Source: Pseudoxanthobacter soli DSM 19599 (lineage in GTDB: Bacteria; Pseudomonadota; Alphaproteobacteria; Rhizobiales; Segnochrobactraceae). Taken from it: a DNA stretch of 64,000 nt. The DNA lies in contig CAMDHY010000006.1 in NCBI GenBank assembly GCA_945898215.1, positions 19,658-83,657 on the forward strand. The letters are read 5' to 3'. Shown here piece by piece: positions 36,673 through 45,225 of the stretch. Under the pieces are notes generated by a model. The model did no database searches and was not told the DNA's origin. It was given only the letters and a program-made list of their open reading frames with translations. The position numbers and the translations under genes were made by a program. How positions within the stretch are numbered: position 1 is the first letter of the stretch; each line of letters begins with the position of its first letter.

Positions 36673-37353
36673 CTATCCCGCGAGCCGGCGGAACGCCGCC
36701 TCCACCGTCGCCGTGATCGTGGCTTCGCGGTCTCCCTGCCCGGAAGGGAAGGGGAAGTGGCCGGCGAGCACGAGGGTGGCGAGGCCGTGGATGGTGGCCC
36801 AGGTCATCGCCACGTCGAGGCGCGTGTCGGGGTGGGCGAGCGGGGCCGGCGTGGCGCGGAGCTCGGCGACGAGGCCGACGAGCTGCTCGAACGCCGCAGA
36901 CGCCGCCGTGCAGAGGGCCTCGTCGGTGTGGTCGAGCACGGCGTGGCGGAACATCAGGGCGAAGTGCTGCGGGTTGTCGCGGGCAAAGCGCATGTAGCCC
37001 TTCGCCGCCGCGGCGTAGCGGGCGGTGCGCTCGTGCGGAGCGGCTGCGATCTCGGCGGCGATGGTGTCGTGCAGGCGCGCGAAGCCGGTCGCCGCCATCG
37101 CGGTGAGGAGCCCGGTGACGTCGCCGAAGTGGTGGGCGGGGGCGGCGTGCGAGACGCCGGCACGCCGGGCGCATTCCCTGAGCGTAAAACCCTCGAGGCC
37201 GCGCTCGGCCAGCACCACTTCGGCGGCGGCGAGAAGCTGCGTGCGCAGGTCGCCGTGGTGATAGTGATAGGGCCGACGCGGCTTCGGCCCGGCCGGGGGC
37301 TCGGACGGGGGCGCGCTGGTCTCGGGGGCGGACCTGTCGTCGGGATCGGGCAC
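36673..37353 (-). CDS. TetR family regulator with WHG-type C-terminal domain
   Basis: A 226-residue regulator. The HTH region (about 32-77) reads HHGDLRTQLLAAAEVVLAER and ARRAGVSHAAPAHHFGDVTG. The C-terminal part (RFARDNPQHFALMFRHAVLD) belongs to the WHG ligand-domain group. The start is GTG 37353, after which a Pro-rich tail of about 25 residues precedes the HTH. It is divergent from the ABA4-like membrane gene pair, and the intervening region carries operator-like palindromes, so it probably controls that pair. The stop is TAG. Confidence 0.9.
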   Translation of the reverse strand: MPDPDDRSAPETSAPPSEPPAGPKPRRPYHYHHGDLRTQLLAAAEVVLAERGLEGFTLRECARRAGVSHAAPAHHFGDVTGLLTAMAATGFARLHDTIAAEIAAAPHERTARYAAAAKGYMRFARDNPQHFALMFRHAVLDHTDEALCTAASAAFEQLVGLVAELRATPAPLAHPDTRLDVAMTWATIHGLATLVLAGHFPFPSGQGDREATITATVEAAFRRLAG

Positions 37354-37599
37354 GGTCGCGGGCCTCGTCGGGGCAAAGGGCGAAGGGACAATCGGGCGAA
37401 GGGAGATCCGGCGAAGGGGTATGGGTCGAGGACCCCGTCGCCCGCGGGGGCGGCATCGTCGAGCGCTATCCTGACGGCGTCAACATCGACGGCGACGGCG
37501 GCCGGTCACGGGGCGGAATCCTCAGCGTTCGCAAGGGGATGGCGCGCAGGAGGCAGGCACCGTGGCGCCACCGTCGGCCGCCGCACCGTGCACGACGAT

Positions 37600-37787
37600 C
37601 ATCTTGACACTGCAAACATGGCCGGCGCCGACGCCCCGTGCCGGGGCGGAAAGGCGTGGCACGTCAAGGGTATGGTGCGATCGACACCGGCGCCATGACG
37701 GCACCGTCCCCGTCGCGACCGCGCGCAGCGCCCATCTTGACAGCGGCAAGATGCATGCGCCATCCTGTATCTAGACACCGTCAAGAC
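37600..37787. promoter_or_regulatory. Three operator-like ATCTTGACA palindromes
   Basis: Site 2 (37733-37753) has perfect 7-bp arms CATCTTG and CAAGATG separated by ACAGCGG. Site 1 (37600-37620) begins with the same CATCTTGACA and has a degenerate right arm. Site 3 (37769-37787) is ATCTAGAC-ACC-GTCAAGA, with 6 of 7 arm positions paired. All three lie between the divergent TetR (start 37353) and ABA4-like (start 37937) genes. They are candidate operators of that TetR protein. TTGACA within them could also serve as a -35 element. Confidence 0.6.
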
Positions 37788-37936
37788 CGGCCCGTCTGTT
37801 TCTCGGGACGGTCCGCAAGATCGGACCGCCCGCCTCCCCGGACGATCCGCCAGGCCGGGCCCTCCGTATCCCCGAGCGCCCCGCAAGACCGAGATGCCCG
37901 CATCCCCGGGCGCTCGACGAGACCGAGGCTTTTCCA
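37778..37936. repeat. Degenerate 34-bp tandem repeat in the leader of the ABA4-like gene
   Basis: Four full 34-bp units begin at 37778, 37812, 37846 and 37880, and a partial fifth begins at 37914 and runs almost to the ATG at 37937. Each unit has CGCAAGA-CG-like sequence near its start and CCCGCATCCCCGG-like sequence near its end; the first unit is the most diverged. There are no unique spacers, so it is not a CRISPR array. It lies exactly between the operator-like palindromes and the start codon. Confidence 0.75.
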
Positions 37937-38476
37937 ATGCCGTCGCCGTCGCCCGACCCCTCCCTCGCCGCCCTCGCGGGCCCGCCGCTCGACGCCCCGG
38001 CCTTGCCGAACGCCCCGGTTTTGCTGGATGCGCTCGTGCCGCTCGACACCTGGTTCTCGCTCGCGGGAGCGCTGGCGATGGCCGGCTGGGTGCTGCTGGT
38101 GGTGTTCCCGAGGAGCCCGCTCGTCACCGACCGCCTGGTCGGGCTCGGCATTCCCGCTTCGATCGGCGTGCTCTATGCCGGGCTGATCCTCGCCTTCTGG
38201 GCCGGCAGTCCCGGCGGCTACGGCTCGCTCGACGAGGTTGCGGCGCTGTTTACCGTGCGCGGGCTCCTGCTCGCCGGCTGGGTGCACTATCTCGCCTTCG
38301 ACCTCTTCGTCGGCGCCTGGCAGGTGCGCACGGCAAGGGCGGAAGGGATCCCCCACCTCCTCGTCGTGCCCTGCCTGGCGATGACCTTCCTGTTCGGCCC
38401 CGTCGGCCTGTTGATGTTCCTCGTCCTCCGCTTCTTCCGCGGCCTGTCGCGGCGCACCGTGGGAGTCCCCGCATGA
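37937..38476 (+). CDS. ABA4-like family protein (DUF4281)
   Basis: A 179-residue integral membrane protein with four helices and the family block HYLAFDLFVGAWQVRTARAE followed by GIPHLLVVPCLAMTFLFGP. Bacterial members are of unknown role; the plant ABA4 protein acts in neoxanthin synthesis, but this does not transfer safely. The ATG at 37937 gives an extra 25 Pro/Ala-rich residues ahead of the first conserved helix. Its TGA overlaps the next ATG as ATGA, so it is coupled to the following membrane gene. Confidence 0.88.
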   Translation: MPSPSPDPSLAALAGPPLDAPALPNAPVLLDALVPLDTWFSLAGALAMAGWVLLVVFPRSPLVTDRLVGLGIPASIGVLYAGLILAFWAGSPGGYGSLDEVAALFTVRGLLLAGWVHYLAFDLFVGAWQVRTARAEGIPHLLVVPCLAMTFLFGPVGLLMFLVLRFFRGLSRRTVGVPA

Positions 38477-39363
38477 CCGCCGCGTCCTCCGCCACGATGT
38501 CTGCCGCAGCGGCGAATCCCGCTGCGGCCTCAACGGATTACGGCCCGCTCGCCGTCGTCGCGGCGGCGCTGCGGCGGGAGAGGGCGCTCGTCATCACGAC
38601 GCTCGCGATCCTGGCGCTGGCGCTGCCGACGATCGTCGCGCTGCTCACCGAGACGCGGACGCTCGCCGGGCTCAACGTCTGGATCAAGCCGCTGAAGTTC
38701 GACGCTTCCGTCATCGTGCTGCTCGCCACCTACGCCATCGGCTTCGGCCTCGCGCGCGCCGACGATCGCCGCCGCCTCGGGGTGCGGGTGGCGGTCGGGC
38801 TGGTGGTGGTCTCCGCCGTGCTGGAGATCGCCTACATCACCTTGCAGGCGGCGCGCGGGGAGGCCTCGCACTTCAACCAGACGAGCGCCTGGGAAGCCGC
38901 CGCGTTCGGGCTGATGGGGCTGTTCGCGGTGATCCTGACGGCGGGCGCCGGGGTGGCGGCGGTCCTGGTCTGGCGCGCCGGGGCGAAGGGGCTCGGCGAC
39001 GGGCTGTGGCTGGGCCTCGTCATCGGCTTTGCGCTGACGTTCGTTCTCGGCATCGTCACGGGCTTTGCGATCGGCGGCAACGGCGGCCACTTCGTCGCGG
39101 CCCTCGGGGCGATGCCGGGAAGCGACCTCGGCGGCATCCCCGTGTTCGGCTGGTCGCGCGACGTCGGCGACCTGCGCGCCGCCCACTTCGTCGGCCTGCA
39201 CCTGATGCAGGTGGTGCCGCTCGTCGGCCTCGCGGCCGACCGGCTGGCGCCGCGGGCGTCGCGTCCGGCGGTGCTGGTCGCAGCGCTCGCGCTGACAGGG
39301 CTGACGGTGTGGGCCCTCGCCGTGGCGCTGTCGGGCCAGTCGGTGGTGCCGGCGGGGTGGTGA
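38473..39363 (+). CDS. Multi-pass membrane protein of unknown function
   Basis: A 296-residue protein with about eight transmembrane helices. Visible conserved-looking parts are LNVWIKPLKFDASVIVLLAT and AHFVGLHLMQVVPLVGLAAD; the histidines of the latter lie in a helix and could bind metal or heme. I do not recognise a named transporter family. It begins within the ATGA overlap with the ABA4-like gene and so belongs to the same operon under the divergent TetR gene. Confidence 0.78.
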   Translation: MTAASSATMSAAAANPAAASTDYGPLAVVAAALRRERALVITTLAILALALPTIVALLTETRTLAGLNVWIKPLKFDASVIVLLATYAIGFGLARADDRRRLGVRVAVGLVVVSAVLEIAYITLQAARGEASHFNQTSAWEAAAFGLMGLFAVILTAGAGVAAVLVWRAGAKGLGDGLWLGLVIGFALTFVLGIVTGFAIGGNGGHFVAALGAMPGSDLGGIPVFGWSRDVGDLRAAHFVGLHLMQVVPLVGLAADRLAPRASRPAVLVAALALTGLTVWALAVALSGQSVVPAGW

Positions 39364-39370
39364 GGTCGGC

Positions 39371-40270
39371 TCAGGCCGAGGGGGTGCCGAGGTCCGCGAG
39401 GCGGCCTGCGAGAAAGTCGGCGAAGGCGCGGGCGGCGGGCTTGGTGGCCGCATGTGCCGGGAAGACGGCGGACAGCTCGACGCTGCCCATGTCCCAGCCG
39501 GAGAGCACCGGCACGAGGGCGCCGGTGGCGAGCTCCGCCGCGAGGCCGAGGCGCGAGGCGGAGACGATGCCGAGGCCGGCGACGGCGACCGCGACCGCGA
39601 CCTCGTTGCTGTTGGTGACGATCCGCCCCTCCACCCGCACCGACACCGCCTTGCCGTCGTGGCGGAACGACCACGCCTGGCCGGCGAGGGAGGGGCCGAC
39701 GATGACGTCGTGGGCGGCGAGGTCGGCCGGGCAGGTGAGGGGCGGCGCGGTCGCGAGATAGAGCGGAGACGCCGCCGCCAGCCGCGGGAGGCTCGCGAGG
39801 CGGCGGGCGACGGCGGTCGAGTCCGGCAGGGCGCCGAAGCGCAAGGCCACGTCGACGCCCTCGCCGACGAGATCCTGGCGGACGTCGCTGGTGGCGAGCT
39901 CGATGCGCAGGCCCAGATGGCGGGCGGCGAAGGCCGGCAAGGCGGGGGCGACGACGCGGGTCGCGAGGCTCGAGGAGACGCCGACGCGCAGCAGGCCGCG
40001 CAGCTCGCCGGTGCCGCGGACGGCATGCTCCGCCTCCTCGAGGGCGGCGAGGATCGGTTCGAGGCGCTGCAGGAATTCGAGGCCGGCCTCCGTCGGCGCG
40101 ACGGCGCGGGTGGTGCGGACGAACAGCGCCGTGCCGATCTCGCGCTCGAGGGTGGCGATGATGCGCGACACCGTCGGCTGCGGGACGCCGAGCTCGCGAC
40201 CGGCTGCGGTGAAGCTGCCGCGGCGGGCGACGCGGGAAAACAGGCGGAGCGCCGAGAGCCGGTCATTCAT
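39371..40270 (-). CDS. LysR family transcriptional regulator
   Basis: A 299-residue LysR-type activator/repressor. The winged HTH (about 1-60) reads LSALRLFSRVARRGSFTAAG and PTVSRIIATLEREIGTALFV; the effector-binding domain follows to the end. The ATG at 40270 is the family start. It is divergent from a peroxiredoxin-like gene 111 bp away, the usual LysR arrangement, so that gene is the likely target. The effector is unknown; a redox signal is possible but not shown. Confidence 0.93.
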   Translation of the reverse strand: MNDRLSALRLFSRVARRGSFTAAGRELGVPQPTVSRIIATLEREIGTALFVRTTRAVAPTEAGLEFLQRLEPILAALEEAEHAVRGTGELRGLLRVGVSSSLATRVVAPALPAFAARHLGLRIELATSDVRQDLVGEGVDVALRFGALPDSTAVARRLASLPRLAAASPLYLATAPPLTCPADLAAHDVIVGPSLAGQAWSFRHDGKAVSVRVEGRIVTNSNEVAVAVAVAGLGIVSASRLGLAAELATGALVPVLSGWDMGSVELSAVFPAHAATKPAARAFADFLAGRLADLGTPSA

Positions 40271-40381
40271 GGCAACGATGAATAACTCAAAGCCGGTTCT
40301 GCCGGCTACAGCCAGGGAGCCGAATGAGCGATCAACGTCCTCATCAACGCCGCTGCGGCGGCCGACGACAGGGGACCGACG

Positions 40382-41047
40382 ATGAGCCTGCAAGCCACCC
40401 TCGACGCCTACAGGGCGAATTTCGAAGCCAACGTGGCCCCGCCCGACGTGGTGGCGGTGATGCGCCGGGTGACGGCCGATCTCGTCGCCACCGGCCAGGC
40501 GGAGCGGGCCTTGAAGGCGGGCGACCGGGCGCCGGCATTCAGCCTCGCCGACCCCGATGGTGCGACGGTCTCGTCCGCGGATCTCCTGGCGCAGGGGCCG
40601 CTGGTGCTGACCTTCTATCGCGGCGTCTGGTGCCCCTACTGCAACTTCGACCTCGCGGCTCTGGAGGCGGCGCGCGGCGAGATCGAGGCGCGCGGCGCCC
40701 GGCTGGTGGCGGTATCGCCGCAGACGCCGGCGAACAGCCGCAAGGCGCAGCGCACCGGCAAGCTCGGCTTCCCGATCCTCTCCGACACCGGCGGCGCCGT
40801 GGCGGCGGCCTTCGGTTTGCGCTGGTCGTTTCCCGAAGACCTGAAGCGCATCTACACGGGCTTCGGCGTCGACCTCGCCGTCTTCAACGACGATACGTCC
40901 TGGACGCTGCCGATGCCCGCCCGCTACGCCATCGGCCGCGACGGCGTCATCGCCTACGCCGAGGTCAATCCCGACTACACCCGCCGGCCAGAGCCGTCGG
41001 ACCTCTTCCCGACGCTCGACCGCTTGCGGCGAGCCACCGCGGCTTGA
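40382..41047 (+). CDS. Peroxiredoxin-like protein (AhpC/TSA family)
   Basis: A 221-residue thiol peroxidase-like protein of the cytosol. The thioredoxin-fold domain contains GPLVLTFYRGVWCPYCNFDL, where the WCPYC pair resembles a CXXC redox centre and the first cysteine is the likely peroxidatic residue. A 45-residue helical N-terminal extension precedes it. This belongs to the 'peroxiredoxin-like' group that is often LysR-linked. It has its own ATG at 40382. Confidence 0.9.
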   Translation: MSLQATLDAYRANFEANVAPPDVVAVMRRVTADLVATGQAERALKAGDRAPAFSLADPDGATVSSADLLAQGPLVLTFYRGVWCPYCNFDLAALEAARGEIEARGARLVAVSPQTPANSRKAQRTGKLGFPILSDTGGAVAAAFGLRWSFPEDLKRIYTGFGVDLAVFNDDTSWTLPMPARYAIGRDGVIAYAEVNPDYTRRPEPSDLFPTLDRLRRATAA

Positions 41048-41159
41048 CGGGAGGGCGGACCCCGACCACCGGAACGAAGACCGCCCGGCGGGGTGCGCCG
41101 GGCGGGATCTCGTTCAGGTCTTGATCGAGGACCGCGCCACCGCGCGGTCGCTCGCGACC

Positions 41160-43379
41160 TCAGTCCACCGCGGCAGCCTGCTTCTTCCGGGTCGGCTGGA
41201 TCGGGCCGGGGAAGATCACCTTGTTGACGAGCTGGTCGCCAGTGCCTTCCGAGTAGCCGACGGCGAAGGTCTGGCAGAGCTTCTTGGCATCGGCGTCGGT
41301 GTTCATGCTGCAGTCGATCACGTCGGTGGAGGCCTGCTTCGGGAACGGCACCTTGTCCATGTTCACCTGGAACATGTAGACCCGCCCGCTCTCGTCCTGG
41401 AGCGAGATGGTGCAGCCCTTCGCCTTGCTGAAGTCGAGCTTGAAGGCGCCGGGGCTCTGGAACGGGATGTTCGGCTTGTCCGTGCACTGGCCACGCTCGA
41501 CGATCCGGTTCTTGTCCTTCGGGTCGCCACCAACGGCGATGTCGAAGGACTTCGCGGCCGGCTGCACCGGACCCGGGAAGGAGATCGTGTGGATCTCCTC
41601 ACGGGGCAGGATGCGGGTGTAGCCGAAGGCGTTCTGCTCGCAGGTCAGCTTCGCCGCGGCATCCTTCGTCGGGCTGCAGTCGACCATCTTCTTCGTCTGC
41701 GGGTCGTAGCCCGGCCCCGGCGGGAACGGCGGCTGCTGGGTGATATTGAACTGATAGACGCGCTTGTTGTCGTCCCAGAGGGTGAGGACGCAGCCCTTGA
41801 TGTTGTTGATGGAGATGTCGAAGCTCGCGAAGTCGGGGTTGACGTCGCGCTGCTTGCCCGACTTGCAGATCCGGTAGTTGGTGTACTTCACCTTGGCGGC
41901 CTTGTCGTAGCCGAAGGAGACGTGCACCGGCGGCGTCGCCGCGTCCGGATTGGGGAGACGGTCCGCTCCGCCGACCGCGAGGATCAGACCGCTGCCGTCG
42001 ACCTGCATGTTGCCGAGCGCGTCATCCACGGAATAGGCGTAGACGTTCGGCGCGTTCAGATACTTCTTGTCGTGGATGAGCAGCACGTAAGGGTCGAACT
42101 TGCCTTCCGGGGCGAGCTGCAGGTCGTCGAACAGCCCCTTGACGCGGCGGAATTCCTTGTAATTGTCGTCGCGGAAGCCCGCCGTTTCCTCGAGCAGGTT
42201 GAGCTTCGCGTTGCCGCAGCCGTCGTTGAAGGGCGTGAAGCCATAGATGTGGCCGACCATGCTCATCGTGTCGCCGGAGGCGCGGCTCGCCTCCTTGCAC
42301 TTCCACTTGGCGAAGTTCTGCTTGTAGTTGTTGAAGTTCTTGGTGAACAGCACCTGAACTTCGCGCACCTTGTCACAGAAGGCGCCAGTCTTCTTCTTGT
42401 CGACGCAGTCGGTGTAGTTGTCGACGAGGGTGTCGAGCGGCGCCCACGGCGGGTTGGACAGGTCGGGCTGCTTCTCGGTGAGGTTGCGCCCAAAGACGTT
42501 CAGCGGCGACGGGATCTTGACGAAATCCGGCACCGTCTTGTTCACGAACAGCGGCCAGCCCGGATAGTCGCCGAGGAAGCGGTCCATCGCGTCGTTGAAG
42601 TCGTCGATCGACGAGATCATGCCAACATAGCCGACCTGCTCGTTGTCGTACGGCTCCATCGCCACCGGCAGGAAAGTGGAGTCGACATAGGAGACGTCGT
42701 AGTCGACGTTGAAGGGGTTGATCGTCATCGGGTCTTTTTTGTCATTGACGGCGCCGAGGGTGTACTCGGTCAGCTGCAGCGGCAGATTGTGCCCGAGCCC
42801 GGCGGGGTCGTGATAGATCTGCAGGGCGCCGGAGCCACAGCCCTTCACGCAGTCGGGCAGCTCAGCGCCCTTGAGCGGCGTCACCTTGGTCTGGTCCGGG
42901 CGGTTGTTGATGGCGTCGAGGAGGGCGGCCGGCGGCTTGCCGTCCGCGGCCGGCGCCGAGAAGATCTCGATGCGGCCGCCGCCCCACCAGTCGGCGAGCT
43001 GGTTCGGCTTGGTGCCGTCGGCGTCCTTAACGAGCTGGGTGGCGACCGGCAGCGTCAGCCGAAGCTCGCCCTTCGGCGGGATGCCCGCGCCCTTGGCCGC
43101 GAGATAGAGCCGGAACTGGCCGACCTTCTGGTAGGGCCGCTTGGCGAGGTCCTTCTTCGGGACCTGCATGTAGGCCTGCAGCCACTGGCCGGAATCCGCC
43201 GCTCCCGTGGAGAGCACCGGGTAGATGTTGTAGTCCGGCGAGTTGTTGTAGATGACGATCGTCATCGGCGGATACTCCGCCTGAGCGGACGCCGGCGTGG
43301 CGGCACCCAGCGCGGTGGACGCCAGCAGCGCCGCTGCCGGCAGCACCCTCGATAACGCGGACAGCCTCATCGGTTTCAC
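41160..43379 (-). CDS. Large secreted protein of unknown function
   Basis: A 739-residue exported protein with a signal peptide of about 33 residues ending PASAQA. The mature N-terminal region (MTIVIYNNSPDYNIYPVLST, then WLQAYMQVPKK) looks like a beta-sandwich. A middle helical region carries several cysteines. The C-terminal third has three related blocks, each about 100 residues, with a Cys-Thr/Leu-Ser/Thr-Leu pattern (GCVLTLWDD, GCTISLQDE) and the phrases SFPGPVQP and FPGPIQP. The even cysteine content suggests periplasmic disulfides. I cannot name a family; a distant link to thaumatin or beta-glucanase folds is only a guess. It is a single gene followed by about 110 bases before the peroxiredoxin gene end. 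Confidence 0.75.
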   Translation of the reverse strand: MKPMRLSALSRVLPAAALLASTALGAATPASAQAEYPPMTIVIYNNSPDYNIYPVLSTGAADSGQWLQAYMQVPKKDLAKRPYQKVGQFRLYLAAKGAGIPPKGELRLTLPVATQLVKDADGTKPNQLADWWGGGRIEIFSAPAADGKPPAALLDAINNRPDQTKVTPLKGAELPDCVKGCGSGALQIYHDPAGLGHNLPLQLTEYTLGAVNDKKDPMTINPFNVDYDVSYVDSTFLPVAMEPYDNEQVGYVGMISSIDDFNDAMDRFLGDYPGWPLFVNKTVPDFVKIPSPLNVFGRNLTEKQPDLSNPPWAPLDTLVDNYTDCVDKKKTGAFCDKVREVQVLFTKNFNNYKQNFAKWKCKEASRASGDTMSMVGHIYGFTPFNDGCGNAKLNLLEETAGFRDDNYKEFRRVKGLFDDLQLAPEGKFDPYVLLIHDKKYLNAPNVYAYSVDDALGNMQVDGSGLILAVGGADRLPNPDAATPPVHVSFGYDKAAKVKYTNYRICKSGKQRDVNPDFASFDISINNIKGCVLTLWDDNKRVYQFNITQQPPFPPGPGYDPQTKKMVDCSPTKDAAAKLTCEQNAFGYTRILPREEIHTISFPGPVQPAAKSFDIAVGGDPKDKNRIVERGQCTDKPNIPFQSPGAFKLDFSKAKGCTISLQDESGRVYMFQVNMDKVPFPKQASTDVIDCSMNTDADAKKLCQTFAVGYSEGTGDQLVNKVIFPGPIQPTRKKQAAAVD

Positions 43380-44030
43380 TCCCCAGCCAGATCCCCGGCG
43401 GCCCGACTGAATGGCCGCCGAATGAGAGGGCGCGTGTGGACGAAGTCATCTGGCGCAGCCCCCGCAGGCCTTGTGGTTTAGGCAGAAACGCGCCCTCCGG
43501 CAATCGAGCGGATCGGATTCACAATTATCTCAGCGCCATCCGGGGTCGCTCCGGAAGATGTTGGAAGATCCGGCGTCTTCCGCCGGCCGGCGCCTCTGCT
43601 CCGTTTGTGCGCCGGTCGGAGCGCTCGCGCCGCGCCATCGGCCATCGATGTCGATGACTGACGCGATCGTCATTCCGGCGATCGCGAGGGGGCCGATCCC
43701 GCGGAGGAGGCGGCTTCGAGCACCGCGGCATGGACGGCGACCTCGGTTTCCGGCCGAGCGTCACGCGCGGTCGGTCGCGACCGCGGCGAGCACCCGCCCG
43801 TCGATCATCACCGACGTCTGCCGCGCGCCTGCCACCCGTCCCGGTCCGGGATCGGAACAAGACGAGATCGATCAGAAGAGCGCCGCGGATAGCCCGGGCT
43901 GCTGCTGCACCGAACGCCACGACGCCGGTCTTCCATTCACAGAATTTTGAATGGACACCAATCTTTTGGCCGGGTTCTCGTCGTCTGGAGGGCACTGTGT
44001 GGGAAATTTATCAATATAGTGGGGGATTGT
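43380..44030. other. Intergenic region with an inverted repeat near the agmatinase gene
   Basis: About 650 bases without a supported gene. The part 43930-44030 is AT-rich and looks like the promoter of the polyamine block. It includes the perfect inverted repeat TCCATTC (43932-43938) and GAATGGA (43949-43955) around a 10-bp spacer, a candidate operator. The part 43380-43900 contains only shadow frames. Confidence 0.5.
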
Positions 44031-45002
44031 ATGCCGGATGCGGATTCTGAGTTCAACGCGACAGCTTTGCCAACTACCTATCAGTACTGGTGGGGCGTGC
44101 CGACATTCCTGCGCTGTCCCTACCGTCCGGATTTTTCCGAAACTGACATCGGTCTGATCGGGGTGCCGCACGCTGGCGGCAACCCGGTCGGGCGCATGCA
44201 GTATCTGGGCCCCCGCAGCATCCGCAATCGATCGGCTGGCTATCATCGCTTTCACCGCGAATTCCGCGTCGATCCCTTCTCGCTCGCGCGTGTCAGCGAC
44301 CTCGGCGACACGCCGATCACCAACACCCTCCATCCGGACATGGCGGCCGACGACATCGAGGCGTTCTTCGCCCGCGTCTACGCTGCCGGGATCGCCACCA
44401 TCGCCGTCGGCGGCGATCATTCGGTCACGGGCCCGATCCTGCGGGCCGCCCGCAAGACCAGCCAGCCCGCGCCGCTCGGTCTGATCCACTTCGACAGCCA
44501 CAACGATGCCATCCCCGCGTTCGAATCGACCCGGAACCATGCCGGCCCCTTCCGGATGGCGAGCGAGGAGGGGGTGATCGATCCGAAGCGGACGGTGCAG
44601 ATCGGCATCCGCGGCGCCATGTCGAGCCCGGACATGGATGACTGGGCGATCGAAAACTTCGGCGCCGTGGTCACCACCGATGCGGCGACCGAGCAGGGTC
44701 CCGACGCCGTCGCCGCCCTCATCCGCCGCGTCGTCGGCGACGGGCCGACCTATCTGAGCTTCGATCTCGATGCGATCGACCCGGTCTTCGCGCCCGGGGT
44801 CGCCACCCCCGAGGTCAACGGTCTGACGCCGCGCGAGGTCTTTCGCATCCTGCGGGGCTTGCGCGGGCTGAACATCGTCGGCGCCGACGTGGTGTGCCAC
44901 TCGCCGCCGAATGACGATCCGGCCCAGAACACGGCGATGCTCGCCTCCCAGATCCTGCTCGATCTGGTCGTGCTGGTCGGCGAGGCCCGGCAGCGGGCCT
45001 GA
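44031..45002 (+). CDS. Agmatinase/guanidino-acid ureohydrolase family protein
   Basis: Dimanganese ureohydrolase that releases urea from agmatine or a related guanidino compound. The 323-residue protein has the metal ligands H130 in GGDHS, D155, H157 and D159 in HFDSHNDA, and the SFDLDAIDP pair. The second block is usually DAHTD; here it is DSHND, which keeps all ligands. Agmatine would give putrescine, guanidinobutyrate would give GABA. The ATG at 44031 is preceded by GGGGGA. It begins the polyamine block and is followed after 223 bp by the glutamine synthetase-like gene. Confidence 0.9.
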   Translation: MPDADSEFNATALPTTYQYWWGVPTFLRCPYRPDFSETDIGLIGVPHAGGNPVGRMQYLGPRSIRNRSAGYHRFHREFRVDPFSLARVSDLGDTPITNTLHPDMAADDIEAFFARVYAAGIATIAVGGDHSVTGPILRAARKTSQPAPLGLIHFDSHNDAIPAFESTRNHAGPFRMASEEGVIDPKRTVQIGIRGAMSSPDMDDWAIENFGAVVTTDAATEQGPDAVAALIRRVVGDGPTYLSFDLDAIDPVFAPGVATPEVNGLTPREVFRILRGLRGLNIVGADVVCHSPPNDDPAQNTAMLASQILLDLVVLVGEARQRA

Positions 45003-45225
45003 GGCGGCAGCCTCGAGGGTCCGTTCCGGGCGGCACGGCTGGCCCGGAACGGCTCTCGCTCGCCTGCTTCCGCTGCCCGTGCCGGTGTCGCGCCTTCGGC
45101 GGCAGAGGACGGATCGTCGGTGGCCGGCATCGTGGCGAGCCACACCCCCCTTGCGCGCCCGCCGTCGCCTCGTCCACCATCGGGACGCCCGTGGACGCGG
45201 GTGGTGCGCGGCGAGCGGGGGGGTC

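Noticed and set aside
37778..37936. CRISPR array
   Set aside because: The units are contiguous 34-bp diverged copies with no unique spacers, and no cas gene is present.
38530..40266. Long minus-strand frame across the membrane gene and LysR gene
   Set aside because: It is rich in Arg/Ser/Pro and in another frame than LysR, which has clear domains. It is a high-GC shadow.
43525..43995. 156-residue minus-strand frame before the agmatinase gene
   Set aside because: It is Arg-rich low-complexity sequence overlapping the likely promoter, without any recognisable motif.
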